From contig NZ_SOBE01000002.1 in assembly GCF_004364285.1 (NCBI RefSeq), positions 186,001 through 250,000 on the forward strand: DNA of 64,000 nucleotides. The letters are read 5' to 3'. Under the pieces are notes generated by a model. It saw only the letters and a list, made by a program, of their open reading frames with translations, searched no databases and was not told the origin of the DNA. The translations under genes were made by a program, and so were the position numbers. Position 1 is the stretch's first letter. Each line of letters opens with the position of its first letter. The stretch is from Frigoribacterium sp. PhB116 (GTDB lineage Bacteria > Actinomycetota > Actinomycetes > Actinomycetales > Microbacteriaceae). This document shows, one piece after another, positions 44,848 to 53,449 of this stretch.

Positions 44848-45630
44848 TCAAGAGTCCATGTCCTTGGCCAGGGTGCCGAGGTAGAGCTCGATCACCTTGG
44901 GGTCGTCGGCCAGCTCGCGTCCGGTGCCCGAGTAGGCGTTGCGGCCCTGGTCGAGCACATAGCCGCGGTCGCAGATCTGCAGGCAGCGGCGGGCGTTCTG
45001 CTCGACCATGATGACCGAGACGCCGGCCTTGTTGATGCGGCGGGTGCGGATGAAGGTCTCGTCCTGGCGCACCGGCGAGAGGCCGGCCGACGGCTCGTCG
45101 AGCAGCAGTACCTTGGGGTCCATCATCAGCGCGCGGGCCATCGCGACCGACTGGCGCTCACCGCCCGAGAGCGACCCGGCACGCTGGCCGCGGCGGTCGC
45201 CGAGCACGGGGAACAGGTCGTAGATGTACTCGAGCCGCTCGGCGAACAGCTTGGGGCGGAGGAACATCCCCATCTGCAGGTTCTCCTCGATGGTGAGCGA
45301 GGGGAACACGTTGTTCGTCTGCGGCACGAAGCCGACGCCGGCCTGCACGAGCTTGTTGGCCTTGAGGTTCGTGATGTCCTCGCCGCCGAGCGTGACGCTG
45401 CCCGAGTGGATCTTGACGAGGCCGAACAGGGCCTTGAGCAGCGTCGACTTGCCGGCGCCGTTCGGGCCGATGATGCCGATCAGCTCGCCGGGGTAGCAGA
45501 CCAGGTCGCACCCGTTGAGGATGTTCACCCCGGGCAGGTAGCCCGCCGTGAGGTCGCTGGCGTTCATGATCGGCTCGATGCCGGCGAACTTCTCGGTGCC
45601 GGGGTGCATCTCGGTCGTCGAGGCGCTCAT
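44848..45630 (-). CDS. livF: Branched-chain amino acid ABC transporter ATPase LivF
   Basis: Encodes 260 aa. Nucleotide-binding subunit: Walker A GPNGAGKST (about residues 55-63), Q-loop FVPQTNNVFPSLTIEENL, signature SLSGGERQ, Walker B VLLLDEPSAGLSP and switch His region VIMVEQNARR. The QTNNVFPSLTIEENL pattern is typical of LivF. An N-terminal extension of about 20 residues (MSASTTEMHPG) precedes the domain. The ATG overlaps the livG stop. It pairs with LivG to energise LivH-LivM. Confidence 0.93.
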   Translation of the reverse strand: MSASTTEMHPGTEKFAGIEPIMNASDLTAGYLPGVNILNGCDLVCYPGELIGIIGPNGAGKSTLLKALFGLVKIHSGSVTLGGEDITNLKANKLVQAGVGFVPQTNNVFPSLTIEENLQMGMFLRPKLFAERLEYIYDLFPVLGDRRGQRAGSLSGGERQSVAMARALMMDPKVLLLDEPSAGLSPVRQDETFIRTRRINKAGVSVIMVEQNARRCLQICDRGYVLDQGRNAYSGTGRELADDPKVIELYLGTLAKDMDS

Positions 45631-46805
45631 CGCTTGTCTCCGCTCTGCTGGTCGGCGGCCGCGTTCGTGGCCGCCGGGGTCGACGGGTCGGGGGAGCCGG
45701 GCAGGTCGCGCCCCGGCGTGCCGCCTGAGCCGGTCGTCGAGGAGGCGCCCGTCGCGTCGCCCTCGCGGGCCGCGTCCTCGGCCGCCACCTCCTGCTCGAG
45801 CTCCTCGAGCACCGCGTCCGTCAGCAGTGAGTCGTCGCCGAGGTCGGTGTCGTGGTGCGCGCCGAGGTAGGCGTCGATGACGGCCTGGTCGTCCATGACG
45901 GTGTCCGCCGGGCCCTCGGCCACGACCTTGCCCTCGGCCATGACGATGACCCAGTCCGAGATGTGCCGCACCATGTGCATGTCGTGCTCGACGAAGAGCA
46001 CCGTGGTGCCCTCGTCGCGCAGGCTCTGGATGTGGCCGAGCAGCGACTGCGTCAGGGCCGGGTTCACGCCGGCCATCGGCTCGTCGAGCATGATCATCTC
46101 GGGGTCGCTCATCAGGGCGCGGGCCATCTCGAGCAGCTTGCGCTGGCCGCCGGAGAGGCTGCCCGCGTAGTCGTCCTTCTTCTCGTGCAGCTTGAAGCGG
46201 TGCAGCAGGTCCTCGGCCTTGATCGTGATCTCGCGCTCACGAGCCCGCCAGAGCGGCGGCACGATGCCGACGAAGAAGTTCTCGCCGGGCTGGTCGCGGG
46301 CGCCGAGCAGCATGTTCTGCATGACGGTGAGGCGCGAGAGCGCCTTCGTCAGCTGGAACGTGCGGACCATGCCGGCCCGGGCGACCTTCGCGGCGCCGAC
46401 GTTGCCCATCGGCTTGCCGTCGAAGACCCACTTGGCCGTGTCGGCCCCGCGGTTGAAGGTGGTCGGTGCCGACGACGCCTTGTCGAACCCGGTGAGCAGG
46501 TTGAAGAAGGTCGTCTTGCCGGCGCCGTTCGGGCCGATCAGCGCGGTGATGGCGCCGCGCTGCACCTCGACGTGCTGCACGTCGACGGCCGTCATGCCGC
46601 CGAAGCGACGGACGACGTTGTCGACGGTGAGGATCGAGTCGGGCTTGGCCGAGCCGGGGGTGCGCTCGACGCTGCCGAGCTTGCCGCGCAGCACCTCGCG
46701 GTCGTAGTCGTAGCCGGGCTTGTCGCGACGGCCGGCGGTGCCGGTCGTTCCGGCGGTGCCGGTCGTGTTCGCCGAGGTCGTGCTCGACGCGTTCGTCTCA
46801 GACAC
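45627..46805 (-). CDS. livG: Branched-chain amino acid ABC transporter ATPase LivG, with long tails
   Basis: Encodes 392 aa, about 130 longer than a standard LivG. The ATPase domain (about residues 58-310) has Walker A GPNGAGKTTFFNLLTG, MVRTFQLTKALSRLTVMQNML, signature SLSGGQRKL, Walker B MIMLDEPMAGVNP and VLFVEHDMHMV. The first 55 residues are Thr/Ser/Ala-rich with a basic end, and the last 70 are Glu/Ala/Gly/Ser-rich; both look disordered and are not part of the catalytic fold. It overlaps livM upstream and livF downstream. Confidence 0.92.
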   Translation of the reverse strand: MSETNASSTTSANTTGTAGTTGTAGRRDKPGYDYDREVLRGKLGSVERTPGSAKPDSILTVDNVVRRFGGMTAVDVQHVEVQRGAITALIGPNGAGKTTFFNLLTGFDKASSAPTTFNRGADTAKWVFDGKPMGNVGAAKVARAGMVRTFQLTKALSRLTVMQNMLLGARDQPGENFFVGIVPPLWRAREREITIKAEDLLHRFKLHEKKDDYAGSLSGGQRKLLEMARALMSDPEMIMLDEPMAGVNPALTQSLLGHIQSLRDEGTTVLFVEHDMHMVRHISDWVIVMAEGKVVAEGPADTVMDDQAVIDAYLGAHHDTDLGDDSLLTDAVLEELEQEVAAEDAAREGDATGASSTTGSGGTPGRDLPGSPDPSTPAATNAAADQQSGDKR

Positions 46806-47784
46806 TGAACGACAACTCCTTCTTGTTCCCGAGGATCCCTTGCGGGCGGAAGATGATGAGGCACATCAGGGCGATGCCGACGAGGACGTACGAGAACTGG
46901 TCCGCCTGCTGGTTGCTCATGATGCTCGCCGGGATGAAGTCGCCTGCCAGGGTGCGGATCAGGAGGCGGACGACGAAGAACAGGATCGCTCCCAGCACCG
47001 GTCCGAACACCGTCGCGGCGCCTCCCAGCAGCAGGGCCGTCCAGATGAAGAACGTCGTCGAGCGGCCGAGGGCGTCGGGCTGCACCGACGAGGGCAGCAC
47101 GTAGATGATGCCCGCCAACGAGCCGATCACGCCTCCGAAGACCAGCGCCTGCATCTTGTACGAGAACACGTTCTTGCCGAGGCTGCGGACGGCGTCCTCG
47201 TCCTCGCGGATGCCCTTGAGCACGCGGCCCCACGGGCTGCGGCTGAGCAGGAACACGATGAGGCACAGCAGGGCCACGAGCGCCCAGGCGACGATGCGGA
47301 TCCACCAGCCGTTGACGCCGTTGTTGTCGTAGGTGAACCACAGGATCGTGGTCTGGCCGTCCGGCAGCGGCGACAGGGCGGTGAACGGGTCGCGGTACGA
47401 CGAGCCCGTGATGCCGTTGGAGCCGCCGGTCACGTCGGTGAGGATGCTCGAGCGGCCGACCATGCGGATGATCTCCGCGGCGCAGATGGTCACGATGGCG
47501 AGGTAGTCGCCCCGGAGCTTCAGCGTCGGCACGCCGAGGATCAGCGCGAACACGAGACCGCCGGCGAGGCCGATGAGCACGGCGAGCCCGAGGGGCAGGC
47601 CGTTGACGAGCGAGATCGCGAAGCCGTAGGCGCCGACGAGCAAGAAAGCCGCCTGGCCCATGTTGATGAGGCCGGTGAAGCCGAAGTGGATGTTGAGGCC
47701 GATGGCCGCGAGCGCGAACGCCGCGGTGGTCGGGGCGAGCGCCTCGCCGGTGAGCTGGCGGATGAGGTCGATGACGTAGTCCAT
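46798..47784 (-). CDS. livM: Branched-chain amino acid ABC transporter permease LivM
   Basis: Encodes 328 aa from ATG 47784, which follows a GAGGGGAAG site; an in-frame TTG at 47799 is a weaker alternative. About eight membrane segments; GLNIHFGFTGLINMGQAAFLLVGAYGFAI (seen in two parts), GVPTLKLRGDYLAIVTICAAEIIR and the coupling loop SPWGRVLKGIREDEDAVRSLGKN are typical of LivM. The C-terminal IFRPQGILGNKKEL is the usual end. It forms the channel with LivH. Confidence 0.93.
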   Translation of the reverse strand: MDYVIDLIRQLTGEALAPTTAAFALAAIGLNIHFGFTGLINMGQAAFLLVGAYGFAISLVNGLPLGLAVLIGLAGGLVFALILGVPTLKLRGDYLAIVTICAAEIIRMVGRSSILTDVTGGSNGITGSSYRDPFTALSPLPDGQTTILWFTYDNNGVNGWWIRIVAWALVALLCLIVFLLSRSPWGRVLKGIREDEDAVRSLGKNVFSYKMQALVFGGVIGSLAGIIYVLPSSVQPDALGRSTTFFIWTALLLGGAATVFGPVLGAILFFVVRLLIRTLAGDFIPASIMSNQQADQFSYVLVGIALMCLIIFRPQGILGNKKELSFSV

Positions 47785-47795
47785 GGTTCTTCCCC

Positions 47796-49163
47796 TCAAC
47801 CGATCCGCTCGGCGCGACCGAAGATGCCCTGCGGCCGGAACAGCAGGATGACGATCAGGATGAGCAGTGCGGTGGCGTACTTGAAGTCACCCGGGAGCAC
47901 CAGGTTGGTGAGCTCGACGATGACGCCGATGATGAGCGAGCCGACGAGCGCCCCGAAGGAGGTGCCCAGTCCGCCGAGCGTGACGGCCGCGAACATGAGC
48001 AGCAGGATCTGCAGGCCGGTCATCCAGTTGACGCCGTTGAGCACGAGGCCGAGCATCACGCCGGAGAGGCCCGCGAGGCCGGCGGCCAGCGTCCAGACCA
48101 GGCGGATGATGCGGTCGACGTCGATGCCGGAGGCGGCGGCCAGCGCCGGGTTGTCCGAGACGGCGCGGGTGGCGCGGCCGGTGCGCGTCTTCGTGAGGAA
48201 CAGCCCGGTGAGCACGAGCACCACGATCGAGATGCCCATGGCCACGTACGACTGCACCGTCAGGGTGACCCCGGCGAGCGTGATCGTCGTCGGGTTGGCC
48301 GTCTGGATGCGCACCGTCGCGGCGCCGAAGAAGTACTGGAACGCGTACTGCAGCGCGATCGAGAGGCCGATGGTGACGATCATCAGCTGCGTGAGGCTCA
48401 GCCCCTTCTTCCGCAGGGGTTTCCAGATCGCGGCGTCCTGCAGGAACCCGGTCGCGGCACAGATGACCACCGTCAGCGTCGCCGCCAGGAAGATGTTCAT
48501 GCCGAGCTGGTTCGCGAAGACGTAGGCGAGGAGCCCGCCGAGGGTGACCTGCTCGCCGTGAGAGAAGCTGCTGAGGCCGGTGGTGCCGTAGATCAGCGAG
48601 AGGCCGATGGCTGCGAGGGCGAGCAGCAGGCCGAGGCGGATGCCCGAGGCGAACTGCTGTGCGACGCGGTCCCAGCTGAACGACGAGGCCTGCGCGCCGC
48701 CGGTGGTGGCGCCCTCGGTCTCGCTGAGCTGGAAGATCACGCCCGCGTTGGCGCCGAGCGTGGCGTTCACCATGCGCTCGTCCTGCTCCGCGTTGGTGAG
48801 GAACTGGCCGTCGGGCAGCGAGTCGGTGTCGAGGGTGACCGTGTACTGGCCGGCCTCGGTGACGGGCAGCGCCCAGCGGCCGGTGCCGTCCACCTCCGCG
48901 GTCTGCTCGAAGCCGCCGGGGCCGGCCACCTGCAGGACGACCCCGCTCGCGGGCTCGCCCTCCGAGGTGCGGATGCTGCCCTGGATGCAGCCGGTGGCGG
49001 GGTCGACGGTGCACGAGGCGGTCGCACCGCCGGATGCGTGGGCTGCGGCGGGCGCCAGCATCACCGAGACGAAGGAGCCGGCGAGGCCGAGCAACAGCGC
49101 GAGGACGGTGACGATCAGGGCAGGCCGCAGCGCGCGCGGTGCGATGGTCGTGTCGGGTTTCAC
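47796..49163 (-). CDS. livH: LivH-type permease fused to an N-terminal extracytoplasmic beta-domain
   Basis: Encodes 455 aa from GTG 49163 with AGGAGG 4 bases upstream; LivH is usually about 300 aa. Residues 1-43 are a signal peptide or anchor (ALIVTVLALLLGLAGSFVSV). Residues about 50-150 carry C51 and C59 and a repeat resembling carboxypeptidase regulatory/transthyretin-like domains (GSIRTSEGEPASGVVLQVAG, then GTGRWALPVTEAGQYTVTLD). From about 172 the normal LivH permease follows (LGLLLALAAIGLSLIYGTTGL, SFSHGEQVTLGG, KTRTGRATRAVSDNPALAAASGID coupling loop, FRPQGIFGRAERI). The extra domain would face outward, perhaps docking the binding lipoprotein; this is inference. It heads livH-M-G-F. Confidence 0.88.
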   Translation of the reverse strand: MKPDTTIAPRALRPALIVTVLALLLGLAGSFVSVMLAPAAAHASGGATASCTVDPATGCIQGSIRTSEGEPASGVVLQVAGPGGFEQTAEVDGTGRWALPVTEAGQYTVTLDTDSLPDGQFLTNAEQDERMVNATLGANAGVIFQLSETEGATTGGAQASSFSWDRVAQQFASGIRLGLLLALAAIGLSLIYGTTGLSSFSHGEQVTLGGLLAYVFANQLGMNIFLAATLTVVICAATGFLQDAAIWKPLRKKGLSLTQLMIVTIGLSIALQYAFQYFFGAATVRIQTANPTTITLAGVTLTVQSYVAMGISIVVLVLTGLFLTKTRTGRATRAVSDNPALAAASGIDVDRIIRLVWTLAAGLAGLSGVMLGLVLNGVNWMTGLQILLLMFAAVTLGGLGTSFGALVGSLIIGVIVELTNLVLPGDFKYATALLILIVILLFRPQGIFGRAERIG

Positions 49164-49363
49164 GGAACCTCCTGGACAGGTGCCAGTCGGGGCGATGCCC
49201 CGGGTGCCGCTGGCTCACCGTCGTTGGTGAAGATACTTTCGCTGTGTGTCGGCCGTGTTTCGTGCAGGACACAGGCGAGAGTCGAAAATTCGTCACCGAA
49301 TCGTGTCCTGATGGCCGGATCCCGGCGTGTCAGGGGCAGGAATGCAGGAGGCGCGGGCCGGGT

Positions 49364-50941
<1,578 letters not shown>

Positions 50942-50958
50942 CGCCGGCCCGCCTCAAC

Positions 50959-51014
50959 GGGCGAGTTCGTCGTAGCCGGGCTGTCGCGACAGACCGTGTG
51001 CGACGAACTCGCCC
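50959..51014. repeat. Palindromic repeat element, copy 1
   Basis: A 56-base element with perfect 14-bp outer arms (50959-50972 with 51001-51014) and an inner CTGTC-GC-GACAG palindrome. A second, about 75-80% identical copy lies at 52079-52136; together they bracket the AbiEi/DUF559-like gene. It could also terminate guaB. Confidence 0.75.
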
Positions 51015-51132
51015 CTTGTTCTCCCCGGGGCTCCGCTGAACGTCCCTCCACAGACAGCGACGGCGCCGCGCACTGCGCAGCCGGGGCCGCGTGGGGAGGC
51101 GCCACGCACCCGGGTGGCAGAGGCTGCCGGTC

Positions 51133-52077
51133 ATGCAGAGTCCGATCATCCACCACGAACTGCTCCTCAGCCGCCACGTGTCGTCGGTCGGCCTGGACCC
51201 GGCCGTGCTGCGGCGCTCGTGCGCACGGGGAGAGCTCGTGCGGCTGCGACCCGGCGCGTACGTGCTGACGTCGACGTGGGCTGCGGCGGGCGTCGACGAG
51301 CGCCACCGCCTCCGTATCCGAGCGGCTGCGGCAGCGTCTCGGACTCCCGTGGTCGTCAGCCACGTGTCGGCCGCGGTGCTGCACGGGATGCCCCTGGTCG
51401 GGGCTCCTCCCGCCCACGTGCACGTGCTCGTCCCGCCGGCTGGCGGCAGCAGGCACGAGCACGGCTTCGTCAAGCACGCGCGGATCCACTCGTGGGACGC
51501 TCAGGTGGAAGCGGGCGGCCTCCTCCTGACGCCCCTCGCCGTCGCCCTCGTGGACGTCTGCCTGACCGAGTCGTTCACCCGTTCCGTCGTCATGACCGAC
51601 CACGCGCTCCGGGCCGACGCGGTCACGCTCGCCGAGATGGTCGACGAGTTCGCATCGCGAGGCACGCGCAGGGGTGCCCGGAAGGTCGAAGCCGTGGTGG
51701 CCTTCGCGTCGCCGCTGGCCGACCGGCCGCTGGAGTCGGTCAGCAGGGTGGGCATGCGCCTCCTCGGCTTGCCCGATCCAGAGCTGCAGCACGAGTTCCG
51801 GCAGTCGGACAGGCACCTGGCGACCGTCGACTTCTGGTGGCCGGACGTCGGAGCGGTCGGCGAGGCCGACGGCGACCTCAAGTACTCGGGCCCGGTCTTC
51901 CTCGCCGGACGAACGCCCGCCCAGGTCGTGATCGACGAGAAGAAGAGGGAGGACGCCGTGCGGCGACTGGACGAGGTGACCTCCTTCGTCCGATGGGACT
52001 GGGCGACCGCCCTGGACGTCGAGCGGCTCGGGGCGCGGCTGGCGGCGGCCGGGCTGCGTCCGCAGCGAAGGCCCTAG
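51133..52077 (+). CDS. AbiEi-antitoxin-like protein with DUF559/Vsr-like nuclease domain
   Basis: A 314-aa protein from ATG 51133. Residues 1-50 resemble the winged-helix N-terminus of type IV antitoxins (LLLSRHVSSVGLDPAVLRRS, then GELVRLRPGAYVL); residues 75-195 are a less conserved middle. Residues 198-290 look like a DUF559/Vsr-type restriction-like domain: PLESVSRVGMRLLGLPDPEL with E201, VDFWWPD with D233, GEADGDLKY with E244, D246 and K250, and later VIDEKKREDAVRRLDEVTSFVRW. The residues expected for a PD-(D/E)xK nuclease are therefore present. Such genes are widespread singletons in actinobacteria and no function is established; no cognate AbiEii toxin is nearby. It sits between guaB and guaB3, bracketed by a palindromic repeat. 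Confidence 0.65.
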   Translation: MQSPIIHHELLLSRHVSSVGLDPAVLRRSCARGELVRLRPGAYVLTSTWAAAGVDERHRLRIRAAAAASRTPVVVSHVSAAVLHGMPLVGAPPAHVHVLVPPAGGSRHEHGFVKHARIHSWDAQVEAGGLLLTPLAVALVDVCLTESFTRSVVMTDHALRADAVTLAEMVDEFASRGTRRGARKVEAVVAFASPLADRPLESVSRVGMRLLGLPDPELQHEFRQSDRHLATVDFWWPDVGAVGEADGDLKYSGPVFLAGRTPAQVVIDEKKREDAVRRLDEVTSFVRWDWATALDVERLGARLAAAGLRPQRRP

Positions 52078-52078
52078 A

Positions 52079-52136
52079 CGGGCGGGTTCGTCTGGACCGG
52101 GCGGTCGCAGTGGCCCGTCGGCGATGAACCCGCCCG
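52079..52136. repeat. Palindromic repeat element, copy 2
   Basis: Outer arms 52079-52092 and 52123-52136 (14 pairs, one a G-T wobble), beginning 2 bp after the stop of the AbiEi/DUF559-like gene. Same orientation and architecture as copy 1 at 50959-51014. Confidence 0.75.
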
Positions 52137-52198
52137 CTCTATCTCGCCGGGGCGGGACAGGGCGCAGGCGGGCCCCGGGCGCCGGCCCGCGCCTCCGG

Positions 52199-52204
52199 TA
52201 GGGT
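52199..52204 (+). promoter_or_regulatory. -10 element of guaB3 (leaderless type)
   Basis: TAGGGT, 6 bases before GTG 52211. Confidence 0.5.
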
Positions 52205-52210
52205 TGCGGC

Positions 52211-53332
52211 GTGACTGAGGTAGAGATCGGCGTTTCCAAGCGCGCGCGCCGCGCCTATGCGTTCGACGACATCGCGATCGTCCCGAGCCGGCGCACCCGC
52301 GACCCCCGAGACGTGTCCGTCAGCTGGTCGATCGACGCGTTCCACTTCGAGTCGCCGATCATCGCGGCGCCGATGGACTCGGTCGTGAGCCCGGCGACGG
52401 CCATCCGCATCGGCGAGCTCGGCGGCCTCGGCGTCCTCGACCTCGAGGGCGTCTGGACGCGCTACGACGACCCGGAGGCGGTGCTCGCCGAGATCCGCGG
52501 GCTGCCCGAGGACGAGACGGTCGCCCGCATGCAGCAGATCTACGCCGAGCCGATCAAGCCCGAGCTGGTGACGGCGCGCATCGCCGAGATCCGCGCGGCC
52601 GGGGTGCCGGTCGCCGGCTCGCTCAGCCCGCAGCGCACGCAAGACCTGTACCAGACGGTCGTCGACGCCGGCGTCGACCTCTTCGTCATCCGCGGCACCA
52701 CGGTGTCGGCCGAGCACGTGTCGAAGACGACCGAGCCGCTCAACCTCAAGAAGTTCATCTACGAGCTCGACGTGCCGGTCATCGTCGGAGGCGCCTCCAC
52801 GTACACGTCGGCGCTGCACCTCATGCGCACGGGCGCGGCGGGCGTGCTCGTCGGGTTCGGCGGCGGTGCCGCCAGCACGACCCGCGCCTCCTTGGGCATC
52901 CACGCGCCGATGGCGACCGCGGTCGCCGACGTCGCGGGTGCGCGCCGCGACTACCTCGACGAGTCGGGCGGACGTTACGTCCACGTCATCGCCGACGGCG
53001 GGCTCGGCACCTCCGGCGACATCGTGAAGGCCGTGGCCTGCGGCGCCGACGCCGTCATGCTGGGGGCCGCGCTGGCGCGTGCCACCGACGTGCCCGGCGG
53101 CGGGTTCCACTGGGGCGCCGAGGCGCACCACCCCGAGCTGCCGCGGGGCCGTCGCGTCCACGTCGGCCAGGTCGGCACGCTCGAGAAGATCCTCTACGGG
53201 CCGGCCGACTCTGTCGACGGCCAGGCGAACATCATCGGTGCGCTCCGTCGCTCGATGGCGACGACCGGCTACAGCGACCTCAAGGAGTTCCAGCGCAGCG
53301 AGGTCGTCGTCGCTCCCTACCAGCCGCACTAG
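52211..53332 (+). CDS. guaB3: GuaB3-type IMP dehydrogenase-related protein
   Basis: Encodes 373 aa from GTG 52211. An IMPDH/GMP-reductase barrel without CBS domains: RRAYAFDDIAIVPSRRTRDP, SPIIAAPMDSVVSP, VIVGGASTYTSALHLMRTGAAGVLVG in parts, and VIADGGLGTSGDIVKAVACGADAVMLGAAL. The position of the catalytic Cys loop reads GFGGGAASTTRASLG (residues 215-229) with no Cys, unlike guaB here. The family accompanies guaB in actinobacteria and cyanobacteria; its reaction has been debated and I do not assign one. TAGGGT 6 bases before the start suggests a leaderless mRNA. Confidence 0.88.
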   Translation: MTEVEIGVSKRARRAYAFDDIAIVPSRRTRDPRDVSVSWSIDAFHFESPIIAAPMDSVVSPATAIRIGELGGLGVLDLEGVWTRYDDPEAVLAEIRGLPEDETVARMQQIYAEPIKPELVTARIAEIRAAGVPVAGSLSPQRTQDLYQTVVDAGVDLFVIRGTTVSAEHVSKTTEPLNLKKFIYELDVPVIVGGASTYTSALHLMRTGAAGVLVGFGGGAASTTRASLGIHAPMATAVADVAGARRDYLDESGGRYVHVIADGGLGTSGDIVKAVACGADAVMLGAALARATDVPGGGFHWGAEAHHPELPRGRRVHVGQVGTLEKILYGPADSVDGQANIIGALRRSMATTGYSDLKEFQRSEVVVAPYQPH

Positions 53333-53449
53333 GCGGCGTCGCCTCTCCAGACACCCCGGTCTCACCTGGCGCTGCCAGCCGATCGGGCGTTGGATGGTCG
53401 CATGCACGGGTCCTCGGGCCCGCGACCGATCCGACGATGGAGGCACCGC

